Shown: positions 1 through 9,258, counted from the first letter of the stretch. The stretch: 64,000 nt of DNA from JAUMBM01 sp964645715 (GCA_964645715.1 CAZYAO010000021.1:1-64000), one strand, 5' to 3'. The notes: a model not told the origin generated them from the sequence alone. Translations and numbers: made by a program.

Positions 1-2557
1 TGATAACTGCGTTGCAGGCAGTGCCCAGCGTTACATTCAGGTTGCTGATGCAAGCCAGGTTGGTGACAGGCGGTTGAGCCCGCGTAGCAATGATACGAAA
101 ATCCTCCTGACGTATGTTACCCGCAGCGTCAGTAGCCGTCAGCAATACCGTATAAGTGCCAGGCAAAGTCACTACCGCGAGGCGTGAATTACCCGAGCCG
201 GCCACAACGGAAGCACCTGTAACACCAGGAGCAATACCTATGTTGAAAGAGCTGACGCCGCAGTTATCCGTAGCCGTAGCCTCGAATACCACCGTTGCAG
301 AAAGAGCAGTGCATGGATCCAGCGTCACCAGGATATCCTGTGAAGGATAAATGATGATTGGCGCCCAGTTGTCAGGCTGGCTGTTAACTGTTACCAGTGC
401 GTCTACCGTGCGCGTAGCACCCTGTGCATCCGTGTAAGAAGCTACCAGCGTCTGGCCGTCGTTAACAGATGTCATAGACACTGCAAACTCGAAGTAACCA
501 GCAGCTGCGTTTACGAACGAAGGCGTGATTGCCGTGCCACCCAAGCTGAAGCTTGCGCGTGCAGGAACAACAGGATTGTCGCAATCGTCAAGGATCGTTA
601 CAGACATTGTAGCCACTACACTCGTAGCACACTGTGGAATCGTAAACGTCAGGTTACCCGGCAGGATGATGTCAGCTGGCTGATTGGCATTCTGCAGAAC
701 CCTGATTGTTGGGTTGGCAGTCTGTCCCTGGTAGGTAATCAACGGGTAGTATGTACCAGGCAGCACATTGCCCTGTACTTCGAAGTACACAGCATTTGGA
801 CCTACCTGATCCGTGTAGAAGAAACCTGAACCGTTGAGGTTAGGAAGACCTGAACCACCACCATTGAACTGCACCTGCGAGATATTAATCGGCTCACAGT
901 CGTCCGTAATCGTGAAGCTGTATACAACCAATGCCGATGACTGGCAGGAAGGAAGCGTTACAGTTTCAGCATTTGCCTGAATCGTTGGCGCCTGGTTAGT
1001 AGCTGCCTGCTGTACATTGATTATCTGATCTACGAGTCCCACATTACCCGTGGCATCCGTATAGGTCGCAGAAATCAAATAGTTACCAGCAGCAGGAAAG
1101 TTCACTGAATATTCACGGTAGTTATTGCCCGTGAAGGTTGTCGTAGCCGTTGCACCGCCAAAAGACACTGAAAGGCTGCCGAAGTTTACGTTCTGGTCGC
1201 ACAGATCGTCAACCTGCACCGTGATAACACCCGTTACAGATATTGCGCATACAGGAATCGTGAACTGGCTGTTGGCCATGATCGTAACCACCGGATCCGT
1301 ATTGTCAAGCACATTGGCATACAACTGAAGACCATCAGCACCATTAGCAATGTTACCGGCATCGTCACGGCCGAAGATTCGTACCGTACTCGCACCGATG
1401 CTCCAGTACACGTCAATTGCATAAAAACCTACGCCATCCGTAGAAACGCTCACCTGTGTGTGCGGAGAAATCGAAGCAGGTGTAGTCGTTGCCGAAGCAG
1501 AAACACCGTTAGCAGCGATGATCAGACCGTCACAGACGTCGTTGCCGTAAGCATAGAACACATCCTGGCGACCGCACGCACCTTCCGGAATAGAGATCCC
1601 GTTGGCGTTGCCGATAGTGTCCCGCGTACCCACCATTGGAGTAGACGGATCATTGTCAACAATGAGATTACCCAGCAGGTCAGCCACATAGAATGTGGGG
1701 CGATCTGAGTCAACGGCATTGAGTACCTCCACTTCTAACGTGACCACATTGTTGGGAGGTGCACTGCTGGAATTGCCATTGGTTGGATTACACGGCCCCG
1801 TCTCTGAAACAGTTACCCGGTAGCGACCAGCCCCTGCGTTATCAAAAAGGAAAGTCCCTTGATTGGGTGTTGCTGACATGTAGGTAGTTACAGTAGTGGC
1901 AGGAGGCGTAGAACCACCAGGTCCCGAACCAGTTATCGGCGTGGCTGTCACCGTATACGTACCTACACAGGTAGAACCGTCCTGTACCACCACCCGAAAC
2001 GAACCGTTAGCTATGTAACCGGGACTACTGAACGGGCAACTCGGAGAGGATTTGGTACCTTCGCTCACCAAAAACTGCGCGTCCTTCGTAATGAAGGAAG
2101 CAGGCCCTGCACAGGCAGACACATTAGCCGGGGGCGTAGCTCCATCACACGTCTCAGACACATAGAACTCATAGTCCGTACCGGGCTGCAAACCACCGAC
2201 CGTAATCGTAACCTGATTACCCGATACTGACATAGCAGTCACTGGTGCTGAGAAACCAACTACGTTGTTCACGTAGCTGACGGTTGTCTGGATTACCGCG
2301 CCGCCTGAGGCATTGCAGTTGGCCAGCCCCTGGCCGCCAATGGTGATTCTCCACGCATTGTCAGTAGGCGTAGGACCATCATTGGAAGTCCAGCGGAGTA
2401 CTGCAGTACTTTGCGTAGTGCTCGGTGAAGTCAGGCCCGTAGGAGCCGGACACTGCGCCTGCACATACTGCATCCCTCCCAAGGTAAAGAGCAACAGCAC
2501 CCATAGTGCCTGCCGCCATACCCCCGAACGAGTAGATGAGATCATCTTTCTGTTCAT
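1..2557 (-). CDS. Large secreted adhesin-like protein, N-terminal part (runs off left edge)
   Basis: An open frame runs without a stop from an ATG at 2557 to the window edge, giving 852 residues with no C-terminus. It opens with a signal peptide (basic start MNRK, hydrophobic WVLLLFTLGG, then VQAQC). A fibronectin-III-like domain follows at about residues 32-150 (CPAPTGL start, LQPGTDYEFYV strand). After it come several roughly 110-residue beta-rich, Asp/Thr/Asn-rich modules; the last visible one ends in a HYR-like TDAAGN motif. Most modules contain conserved Cys pairs (DDCE, DLCD, DNCG). This composition fits secreted adhesins or gliding-type surface proteins of Bacteroidota, usually exported by T9SS through a C-terminal signal that would lie outside the window. 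Substrate and partner are unknown. Export and surface location are well supported; the exact role is inference. Confidence 0.85.
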   Translation of the reverse strand, partial: MNRKMISSTRSGVWRQALWVLLLFTLGGMQYVQAQCPAPTGLTSPSTTQSTAVLRWTSNDGPTPTDNAWRITIGGQGLANCNASGGAVIQTTVSYVNNVVGFSAPVTAMSVSGNQVTITVGGLQPGTDYEFYVSETCDGATPPANVSACAGPASFITKDAQFLVSEGTKSSPSCPFSSPGYIANGSFRVVVQDGSTCVGTYTVTATPITGSGPGGSTPPATTVTTYMSATPNQGTFLFDNAGAGRYRVTVSETGPCNPTNGNSSSAPPNNVVTLEVEVLNAVDSDRPTFYVADLLGNLIVDNDPSTPMVGTRDTIGNANGISIPEGACGRQDVFYAYGNDVCDGLIIAANGVSASATTTPASISPHTQVSVSTDGVGFYAIDVYWSIGASTVRIFGRDDAGNIANGADGLQLYANVLDNTDPVVTIMANSQFTIPVCAISVTGVITVQVDDLCDQNVNFGSLSVSFGGATATTTFTGNNYREYSVNFPAAGNYLISATYTDATGNVGLVDQIINVQQAATNQAPTIQANAETVTLPSCQSSALVVYSFTITDDCEPINISQVQFNGGGSGLPNLNGSGFFYTDQVGPNAVYFEVQGNVLPGTYYPLITYQGQTANPTIRVLQNANQPADIILPGNLTFTIPQCATSVVATMSVTILDDCDNPVVPARASFSLGGTAITPSFVNAAAGYFEFAVSMTSVNDGQTLVASYTDAQGATRTVDALVTVNSQPDNWAPIIIYPSQDILVTLDPCTALSATVVFEATATDNCGVSSFNIGIAPGVTGASVVAGSGNSRLAVVTLPGTYTVLLTATDAAGNIRQEDFRIIATRAQPPVTNLACISNLNVTLGTACNAVI

Positions 2558-3343
2558 AAGAAATGATTTGTAGTTAATAAAATACATGAAAAAATGATTA
2601 ATTCTTTATCAGGAAGTTGTGTATACTTGTGGCTGGTAAACGTCGGGGGGCGCTGCGTAGGAACGTACCCCTGCAGACATGCATGCGCACAGTCTGAGAG
2701 CACTGCTACGACAGCCCATAAACCCCGGAATTAGTATACAGGAAGGAATGGAAGGCAGTAGAAATAATCATGAATAACAATTTGTTAATCAACATTTAAT
2801 GCTCTTATTCAACTTGTTTATTGCAGCGTGATTTACAAGCTGACTCCGGCAGCTTGGTGGTTCGGTCGTCCTTTGTGTTTTTCTGTCGTACGTTACTTCA
2901 AATCATGGTAGTGTCTACTACAATAATGCTTGTGAGTATTGCGCAAGCAGCGCATTGCAACAGGAGATTATGGATATTCATTTTCATGTGTACAGGGAAT
3001 TAATTTGAGCTAATAAGGATTTTGATGTCACAAATATCTATCCAATACACCGGTAGCCTGTTAACAGAAGTACGCCCTTTGTGAAGCCTTTATATCCCCC
3101 ACATACAACTTCAAAAACACACAATCAATTGACAAACAGCAAAATAATCATATCACTAACAAGACCACTTGTTACATCTAAAAATCAATCACATATTTGT
3201 TTTATCTCCGATAACGGATAAGAAATATGTCCTCTATGGCTGCTGCAACGGAAGCAGCCGCGCATACGGACGTGGAGGACAGGCGCTGGTCAGCACCCTG
3301 AACTACTAGCATGTACTGGCTTTCCCGGCAGGGAAGCCGATGG
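2558..3343. other. Gene-poor AT-rich intergenic region
   Basis: This 786-bp stretch separates the adhesin-like gene start from the end of the next minus-strand gene. I see no convincing gene: the short plus-strand frames lack any family signature. A 7-bp perfect inverted repeat GGCTGCT/AGCAGCC (3238-3244 and 3253-3259) lies about 85 bp past the stop of the 497-residue gene. It has no T-tract, so it is at best a weak terminator candidate. No clear TAnnTTTG box for the adhesin gene was found. Confidence 0.5.
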
Positions 3344-4837
3344 TTACCGGAGCATTTCTACCACCATCTCCCAGAGCGATTCATAGGGGATGATCTCCAG
3401 TTCGTAGTCCTGGCTATCAAAGTTGGCCCTGATCTTGGTAAGCTCGTCTTTTAACAAAAGAACCTTTTTGTTTATTTCTATTTTATCAAATTGGCTATTA
3501 GCTATTTGTAACAAAAATTTTATAAATATAAAGGATCTCACCGTATTGGATCCCTTGAGGTAGCGATAATTGTACTGCTGTATGCCGTCCATCTCATCCA
3601 GCAGGCGACTGTATTTTTTTTGCTGCAGTAAGTGCAGAACCCGGATGATGAGGATGGCCACATTCAGCCCGCTCTTGTCCTTGGAGAATATTGGCGTCTC
3701 GTTGACAAATTTACTGAGCTTAAACTGTCCATTTTGCTGGCTTTTTGTCTTCCCTATGACGTCCAAAAAGGCAGCGTAGGCCTCAAAAATTCGCCATATC
3801 TCTTTGACATTCTCCGGCTGGAACTGAAATCTGGGGTGGCTCATGATATCGCTGATCAGGGCTGAGCCCGCCTGGTACTGAGCCGTGTGGTAATACAACT
3901 GCACCCGCAGTTCCTGCTGCTTGAACCAGTTAAAGGTTCCTTCCTCGAGAAATTGTATGGAATAGGCAAAGGCCGTCTCGGCTTCCTCAAATTGCTGTAG
4001 CTGCAGGTGGCAAATCAGCTTCTGGTAACTGAAAATCTGCAGCGGCACTTTGGCAAAGTATTGCTTTTGCCGGAAAAAATCGATGCACTCGATGCAATAC
4101 AATAAGGTCAGTTCGTACAGGTGCAGGGCCGAGAATCTCACCAGTCCCAGCAGCCGGCCGTATAAATGCAGGCGGTAGCTGTAATACGACTGCAACCATA
4201 CCGCTATCTCCTGGTAATAATCCGTAGCCAGCACAGCAATTCCGCTGTCTGCCGACTTGCTGTTGACGTAGGAGGCCATGAGCAGTGTGTAGCGCTCTTC
4301 TGCTTCGTTCTCTGCCTCGTAGATTTTTTTTTGCTGATGAAAAATGACGTGCAGTTCCTCAAATTTCTTACTCCCGCTGCCCCGCAGTCCATGGTGAAAC
4401 CTGAGGTAGCTGCTGATGTCCATTGCCAAGAGTGTAAACTCATATTGCTGCGTTTGAGCTAGTAGCTTCGTAGCCAGTACTACCGCAACATTGTTGGCAT
4501 TGTGTGCAGCCAATATTTTGACAACCAGCCACTGCCGGTGACATCTGTAATAGGCCTTTTGATAGTCTGTCAGGTCGCTGGTTTCGGTATCCAGCGAGAT
4601 GACAGAAGCCAGCAGCCGCTCTCGAAATAAGGACTTTAATTTGCGGTACTTACCCGCGCTCCCGCCCTCCGGATACAGAAATTTTTCTGCTTCCTCGTCT
4701 GTGCTAAACTTACTGTTGGCTATCCCCGCGTGCAACTTATGCATCAGGGATCCTTTCTCAAGTAATAGCGCTTTTGTTTTGGGTTGTCTGTGTTGAAGCT
4801 GGTCTATCAGGTAGACCAACTCTCTTAAATCTTCCAT
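3344..4837 (-). CDS. Uncharacterised 497-residue helical protein
   Basis: I do not recognise this family. The translation is entirely alpha-helical in character, rich in Leu, Gln, Tyr, Lys and Glu, with no signal peptide and no transmembrane segment, so it is probably cytoplasmic. Paired helices with spaced Tyr/Ala/Leu residues (for example FEEAETAFAYSIQFLEEG near the middle) look like degenerate tetratricopeptide-type repeats, suggesting a protein-interaction scaffold. The ATG at 4837 gives MEDLRELVYLIDQLQ. It is transcribed alone, with 400 bp of AT-rich DNA upstream. Function cannot be assigned; the TPR-like reading is inference from the helical pattern. Confidence 0.8.
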   Translation of the reverse strand: MEDLRELVYLIDQLQHRQPKTKALLLEKGSLMHKLHAGIANSKFSTDEEAEKFLYPEGGSAGKYRKLKSLFRERLLASVISLDTETSDLTDYQKAYYRCHRQWLVVKILAAHNANNVAVVLATKLLAQTQQYEFTLLAMDISSYLRFHHGLRGSGSKKFEELHVIFHQQKKIYEAENEAEERYTLLMASYVNSKSADSGIAVLATDYYQEIAVWLQSYYSYRLHLYGRLLGLVRFSALHLYELTLLYCIECIDFFRQKQYFAKVPLQIFSYQKLICHLQLQQFEEAETAFAYSIQFLEEGTFNWFKQQELRVQLYYHTAQYQAGSALISDIMSHPRFQFQPENVKEIWRIFEAYAAFLDVIGKTKSQQNGQFKLSKFVNETPIFSKDKSGLNVAILIIRVLHLLQQKKYSRLLDEMDGIQQYNYRYLKGSNTVRSFIFIKFLLQIANSQFDKIEINKKVLLLKDELTKIRANFDSQDYELEIIPYESLWEMVVEMLR

Positions 4838-5238
4838 AGGATTTTATCAAAAATTAGTATAAACAATGCCGCCAACAGCTGATAACAGCTACCGGAACTG
4901 TGCACGTCTGCAAAAAAAAACTGCAAAAAGTACCGTTGTTAGCTGGTCAAACTACTGATGACAGTTAAGACGGTATTAGACTACAACTGTTTTATGCGTG
5001 ATGTATTTGTATCTAAGGGGGCTGGCAGCGAGGATACACCATGGTACCAATGTTTTGCCAGATAGCACACTAAACTATTCAAAAAAGGGTGAGCACCAAA
5101 ACCTACAATCTACAAGTCCGCTAATTGTGTTTGTTCTTTCTTTTTATCCATAATTACTATACAAACATACACAGAATCAAATATACATATTTATCCCAAT
5201 AACAAAAAAAACCATTAATTAATATTCAGTTAGCACGC
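4838..5238. other. AT-rich intergenic region with possible distant promoter boxes
   Basis: A 401-bp gap between two minus-strand genes. It should hold the terminator of the M48 protease gene and the promoter of the 497-residue gene. Two minus-strand matches to TAnnTTTG occur (5185-5178, TATATTTG, and 5169-5162, TATGTTTG), but both lie more than 320 bp from the next start codon, so their use is uncertain. No gene, RNA or strong hairpin was seen. Confidence 0.4.
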
Positions 5239-6027
5239 CTACCGCAACAAACCCTTAATCCGCGCATATTCCGTCTGGTACTGCAGTTTACCTGAGCAGC
5301 CAAGTTCATTGTTTTTCTTCTCGATGGCTGCCACCCGGTTGCCGGGGTTGGGATGGGTACTCAGAAATTCAGGGGAGGTGGGCTGGCCTTCCATCTTGCG
5401 GAAAAAGCCGGCGGCACCGCTGGCATTGTAGCTCGTCTCACAGAGGTAGATCACGGAATACTCATCGGCTTCCGTCTCATCGCTGCGACTGAAGCTCAGG
5501 TCGAGCAGTCCTACCAACAGCTGCTGCAGCAGATCGGCATCTCCTTGGCCCGTCACGATGCTCAGCAGGGTGCTGATACCATAGATCTTCGTCATCTGCT
5601 CGGTGCCGTGGCGTTGGTCGGCATGGGCGATTTCGTGGCCGAGTACGCCGGCCAGCTCGTCTTCGCTGGACAAAAATTTGATGAGGCCTGTATATACGTA
5701 GATGAAGCCCCCCGGTGTTGCAAACGCGTTGATGGTCTGATCGTCGTCAATCAGCTTCACCTCCCACACAAAATCATTGCGATGCTCAACCTTACCGGAG
5801 CTGAGCAGGCGGTTGACGATGTTGCGCACATAGCGATATACCTCCTCGTTGCCCCGTTCGGGCAGAATGGGATACTCCTGCGGTTTGCTCAAAATTTCCT
5901 GGTTGAGCTGTCGCCCCAGCTCTACATCCTGCTGAGGTGTGAAGAGGTTGAGTTTACCAGACTGGCAGGCAGCAATGCTGAACAGTCCGGAAAAAAGCAG
6001 GGAATGACTTAACCAGCGCATGGTCAT
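5239..6027 (-). CDS. M48-family zinc metalloprotease, lipoprotein
   Basis: Peptidase M48 (Oma1/BepA/LoiP-like), predicted 262 residues. A lipoprotein signal sits at the start: MTMRWL, a hydrophobic stretch, then the lipobox IAAC with Cys21, so it is probably tethered to a membrane facing the periplasm. The zinc site is HEIAH at about residues 131-135, and a downstream ETEAD motif supplies the third ligand. The C-terminus carries the family STHPNPGNRVAAI segment. Such enzymes degrade misfolded outer-membrane proteins. The frame is open further upstream (to 6387), but that part overlaps the histidine ammonia-lyase gene and is nonsense; the lipobox fixes the start at 6027 or at 6021. It lies 59 bp downstream of hutH and may be co-transcribed with it. 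Confidence 0.9.
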   Translation of the reverse strand: MTMRWLSHSLLFSGLFSIAACQSGKLNLFTPQQDVELGRQLNQEILSKPQEYPILPERGNEEVYRYVRNIVNRLLSSGKVEHRNDFVWEVKLIDDDQTINAFATPGGFIYVYTGLIKFLSSEDELAGVLGHEIAHADQRHGTEQMTKIYGISTLLSIVTGQGDADLLQQLLVGLLDLSFSRSDETEADEYSVIYLCETSYNASGAAGFFRKMEGQPTSPEFLSTHPNPGNRVAAIEKKNNELGCSGKLQYQTEYARIKGLLR

Positions 6028-6086
6028 GGATGTTTGGTTCGATTGCCGGCTGCAGAGCAGCCGGCGATCTATTAATAATCGGCAAA

Positions 6087-7586
6087 TCAAAGTGGTAACG
6101 CCCCAAGAAAGGCTTTTGTTTTGCGCATATCCGTACTGAGGATACGATCTTCTTCCAGCCGCGGGATTTGCGCACGGTAGGCTGCCAACACGGGCTGCAG
6201 TGCCGGTGCCACGGCTGTAGGCTCCCGGAAAGAAGCTGCCTGGGCAGCGGTCATCCATTCGATGGCCAGCAGATCGGCCACATTGTTGACCACTTTGTAC
6301 AATTTGGTGGCAGCGTTGGCAGCCATACTCACATGATCTTCCTGCCCGTTGCTCGACACGATGCTGTCGACCGAGGCGGGACTGCACAGTTGCTTGTTTT
6401 GACTGACAATGGCCGCCGCCGTGTACTGCGGAATCATCAGTCCGCTGTGCAGACCGGGCTTGGGTGTCAAAAAGGTCGGCAAGCCGCGCTGTCCCGAGAT
6501 AAGCTGGTAGGTGCGCCGCTCGGAAATGCTGCCGATCTCCGCCAGTGCAATGGCCAGAAAGTCGAGTGCCAGCGCAATGGGCTGCGCATGAAAATTGCCG
6601 CCCGACAGTATGTCCCCGCTGTCAGCAAAAACATTGGGGTTGTCTGTCACGCTGTTCAGCTCTGTCTGTATGACCTGTCGCACGTATGCAAAAGCGTCCC
6701 AGCTCGCGCCATGCACCTGCGGGATGCAGCGAAAAGCGTAGGGATCCTGTACGTGCGCCTTGGGCAGGGCGCCGAGCGGACTGTCGGCCAGCAGCGCCCG
6801 CATGCGGGCGGCCACCATCCGCTGGCCGGTATGCGGCCGTATGCGGTGAAGGCGCTCATCGAAAGGAGCCGTATGACACAGGAAAGCATCACAGGAGAGC
6901 GCTGCTGCCAGGCTTGACAGCCCCAGCAGCTTTTCTGCCTGCAGCACGGCCCACAGGCCGTAGGCAGTCGAAAATTGTGTCCCGTTGAGGAGCGCCAGCC
7001 CTTCTTTGGCTTCGAGTTCCATGGGCGGCAGCCCCAGCTGCTGCAGGGCAGCCGCTGCCGGCATGCGCTGCCCACCCAGCTTCACCTCGCCCATGCCCAG
7101 CAGGGGCAGGCTCAGGTGCGCCAGCGGCGCCAGGTCGCCGGAGGCGCCCAGCGAACCCAACTGGTAAATGACCGGCAACATGTCGGCATTGTACATGGCT
7201 ACCAGCCGCTCTACCAGCGCTACGCGCACCGCCGAATAGCCGTGGGCCAGGCTCTGGATTTTGAGTACCATCATCAGGCGCACCACTTCATCGGGTACTT
7301 CTTCACCCAGTCCGCAGGCATGCGACATGACCAGGTTTTTCTGCAGCGCATGCGTCTCCTCGGCATCGATGCGTATGTTGCAGAAGGCACCAAAGCCTGT
7401 ATTGATACCATAGTAAAGCGCGTCCGACTCGCTCAGCTGTCGATCCAAAAAATCGCGGCAGTACGCCAGTCGCTCCCGGGCACTATCGCCCAAAGCCAGC
7501 TTATGATGGCCTTCAACAGCCGCTTTTACCTCCTCCAGCGGCATTTCGCTGGCTTCAATGACAAAAATTTGGTTGGGCATATCCAA
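6087..7586 (-). CDS. hutH: Histidine ammonia-lyase
   Basis: Converts L-histidine to urocanate and ammonia, the first step of histidine degradation. At 499 residues it has the normal family length. The Ala-Ser-Gly triad that cyclises to the MIO cofactor is present at about 148-150 within GSLGASGDLAPLAHL. The N-terminal YYGINTGFG segment with the catalytic Tyr, the SVTDNPN motif and the QEDHVSM motif are all visible, so it should be active. No urocanase (hutU), imidazolonepropionase (hutI) or hutG lies in the window, so the rest of the pathway is elsewhere or absent. The start MDMPNQ could equally be the second Met (7580). Neighbours on the same strand are the thiolase-like gene (70 bp upstream) and the M48 protease. 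Confidence 0.96.
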   Translation of the reverse strand: MDMPNQIFVIEASEMPLEEVKAAVEGHHKLALGDSARERLAYCRDFLDRQLSESDALYYGINTGFGAFCNIRIDAEETHALQKNLVMSHACGLGEEVPDEVVRLMMVLKIQSLAHGYSAVRVALVERLVAMYNADMLPVIYQLGSLGASGDLAPLAHLSLPLLGMGEVKLGGQRMPAAAALQQLGLPPMELEAKEGLALLNGTQFSTAYGLWAVLQAEKLLGLSSLAAALSCDAFLCHTAPFDERLHRIRPHTGQRMVAARMRALLADSPLGALPKAHVQDPYAFRCIPQVHGASWDAFAYVRQVIQTELNSVTDNPNVFADSGDILSGGNFHAQPIALALDFLAIALAEIGSISERRTYQLISGQRGLPTFLTPKPGLHSGLMIPQYTAAAIVSQNKQLCSPASVDSIVSSNGQEDHVSMAANAATKLYKVVNNVADLLAIEWMTAAQAASFREPTAVAPALQPVLAAYRAQIPRLEEDRILSTDMRKTKAFLGALPL

Positions 7587-7656
7587 TATAATTTGGCAGT
7601 CTTTGTCCTGTGCCCGGCCAGCGCCCTGGCTTCAGCCACTCAAAGACCTTTGTTTA

Positions 7657-8637
7657 TCAACGCTCTATAATGATCGCTCCTGCCAGCCCTGCACCGGCGG
7701 AGATGGCCGCCATACCCGTCTGCAAGTCGCGGCGCTCAAGTTCGTGCAGCAGTCCTCCCAGCAGTATAGCGCCGGAGGCACCCAGCGGGTTACCTATGGC
7801 AATAGCACCGCCATTGACGTTCAAGCGGTCGGCCGACAGTCCGAAAGCCTGCTGAAACTGTAGGCTGATAGCGGCATAGTCTTCATGGCACTCCCAGAGG
7901 TCAACGTCGGCAACCTGCATGCCCGCCTGCGCCAGCGCCTTCTGCGCGGCGGCAGGGGCGCCCATGAGCATAACCGTCGGGTCGGTGCCTGCTGTCGCGA
8001 CGGCCCGTATACGGGCGCGCGGGCGCAGGCCCAGCGCCTCACCGGCGGCAGCGTCGCCGACCAGCAGCAAGGCTGCGCCGTCGGCGGGCGGACAGGCGTT
8101 GCCGCTGGTGTGCAGGTGGCTNNNNNNNNNNNNNNNNNNNNNNNNNNNNNNNNNNNNNNNNNNNNNNNNNNNNNNNNNNNNNNNNNNNNNNNNNNNNNNN
8201 NNNNNNNNNNNNNNNNNNNNNAAAAGCATCACCTCCGGGTCGTACATGAGCGGACCACCATCGGCACCCACCGGACTGCGGCTCATGCTCTCGGCTCCCC
8301 CCGCAACCACCAGCGAAGCCCAGCCTGCCGCAATCTTGGCGGCTGCCAACCCTACCGCCTCCAGACCGGAAGCGTTGTAGCGGTTGATCTGCATGCCGCC
8401 GCCGGCAGGGTGCCAGCCCGCCTGCAGCAGTGCAGTACGGGCGAGGTTGAAGCCCTGATCACCCATGGGTGTTACGCAGCCAATGATGCAGTCATCGACT
8501 TTCGAGCTGTCGAGACCTGTACGTACTGCCAGCGCGTGGAAGGCAGCTTTCAGGAGGTTGACAGGCTTGACTTCGTACAGGGAGGTATTGCCGCAGGGCG
8601 TGCGCAATGCGTCGTAGATATAAATGTGATTATTCAT
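7657..8637 (-). CDS. Thiolase-fold protein lacking canonical catalytic residues (interrupted by assembly gap)
   Basis: The fold is clearly thiolase: N-terminal YDALRTPCG, the GGAESMSRSP loop, GNACPPADGAALLL and the C-terminal NVNGGAIAIG...PLGASGA are all recognisable. But every catalytic motif is altered. The nucleophile motif NRFCASG is NRYNASG (Asn near residue 88), NEAFA is HEDYA, GHPLG is GNPLG, and the C-terminal CxG cysteine motif reads SAGAG. The codons are clear (AAC for both Asn), so this is not a single sequencing error. It is therefore unlikely to perform normal thiolysis or Claisen condensation; a binding role or different chemistry is inference. A run of 100 N (8122-8221) falls inside it. 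The frame continues on both sides, but compared with ordinary thiolases about 90-100 residues belong there, not 34. The start at MNNHIY is chosen over an upstream Met because it aligns with the family N-terminus. Confidence 0.85.
   Translation of the reverse strand: MNNHIYIYDALRTPCGNTSLYEVKPVNLLKAAFHALAVRTGLDSSKVDDCIIGCVTPMGDQGFNLARTALLQAGWHPAGGGMQINRYNASGLEAVGLAAAKIAAGWASLVVAGGAESMSRSPVGADGGPLMYDPEVMLXXXXXXXXXXXXXXXXXXXXXXXXXXXXXXXXXXSHLHTSGNACPPADGAALLLVGDAAAGEALGLRPRARIRAVATAGTDPTVMLMGAPAAAQKALAQAGMQVADVDLWECHEDYAAISLQFQQAFGLSADRLNVNGGAIAIGNPLGASGAILLGGLLHELERRDLQTGMAAISAGAGLAGAIIIER
8122..8221. other. Assembly gap of 100 N
   Basis: Exactly 100 unknown bases, the usual placeholder for a scaffold gap of unknown size. 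It lies inside the thiolase-like gene. Family alignment suggests roughly 270-300 bp are really missing, so downstream coordinates relative to upstream ones are nominal. Confidence 0.95.
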
Positions 8638-8764
8638 CGGTAGTGTGACGGCTGGTTTTTGCGTACAGGTTTGGCTCCTCTGACATACAGGGATAGCTTG
8701 CAGCAACTGATTGGCCTGCAGGAAGCTGTCCGCGCATCATCCGGGAAGCCTGACAGGGCAGAAA

Positions 8765-9079
8765 CTATTTACCCCACTTCTGTCGGTTGGAGGCCGCTGT
8801 ATCCTGCACACCAGTACTCCCTTTGGCCATCACTTCCAATGCTTTACGTAAAGCAGCATTTTCTTCCTCCAGCGCTTTAACGCGCTCTTCACAGGTATCG
8901 GCCGCGGCCGGCGACGTATCCGCAGGAATGCTAACCGGTGACTTGCCCATCAGTTCCCTGAGTTTGGCCATCGGGTCTTCATTGTTGTAGTAAGCAGCAC
9001 CAAAGTAAGCGAGCGGCAGCACGATGATCATAAACAGCAGCAGCCTTGAAAAAGGCGTCAAACGGGTACGCAATGCCAT
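8765..9079 (-). CDS. Small membrane-anchored coiled-coil protein
   Basis: A 104-residue protein of unknown family. Residues 1-11 are basic (MALRTRLTPFSR), residues about 12-30 form one transmembrane segment (LLLFMIIVLPLAYFGAAYY), and residues about 62-90 form a short heptad coiled coil (CEERVKALEEENAALRKALEV). The rest is probably periplasmic and disordered. A TATCTTTG box on the minus strand (9103-9096) sits 17 bp before the ATG, which supports this start and a separate transcript. It is the first gene before the thiolase-like gene, 127 bp away. Function is unknown. Confidence 0.75.
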   Translation of the reverse strand: MALRTRLTPFSRLLLFMIIVLPLAYFGAAYYNNEDPMAKLRELMGKSPVSIPADTSPAAADTCEERVKALEEENAALRKALEVMAKGSTGVQDTAASNRQKWGK

Positions 9080-9095
9080 ATTTCAATGATTTTTG

Positions 9096-9103
9096 CAAAG
9101 ATA
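9096..9103 (-). promoter_or_regulatory. Bacteroidota -7 box for the 104-residue protein
   Basis: TATCTTTG on the minus strand, an exact match to TAnnTTTG, 17 bp before the start codon at 9079. Confidence 0.65.
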
Positions 9104-9206
9104 AGGACTTGTTTAGCCTCTGCAGCCTGAATTTGGCTAAAAGTGTCCGGGCTGTCGATGAAAGCTGCCGATTTCAGCGGCTGACGTACGTGAAGTGTGC
9201 ATGCGT

Positions 9207-9258
9207 AAACATATATTTCCCTGATTTTTTATGCAATAAATCAGGAAAATATATGTTT
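9207..9258. repeat. 21-bp inverted repeat in a divergent intergenic region
   Basis: Arms 9207-9227 and 9238-9258 pair over 21 bp with one mismatch around a 10-nt loop. The element is AT-rich (arm core ATATATTT...CTGATTT). It lies between two divergent genes, ending 10 bp before the DUF6122 start codon. A terminator is not expected here, so an operator or a 5'-leader hairpin is more likely. Confidence 0.6.

Noticed and set aside
2821..3003. 60-residue frame in the left intergenic region
   Set aside because: Hydrophobic but short, with no family features, no promoter box and no neighbour in support.
5353..6012. 219-residue plus-strand open frame
   Set aside because: Antisense to the M48 protease, which has a complete zinc motif and lipobox.
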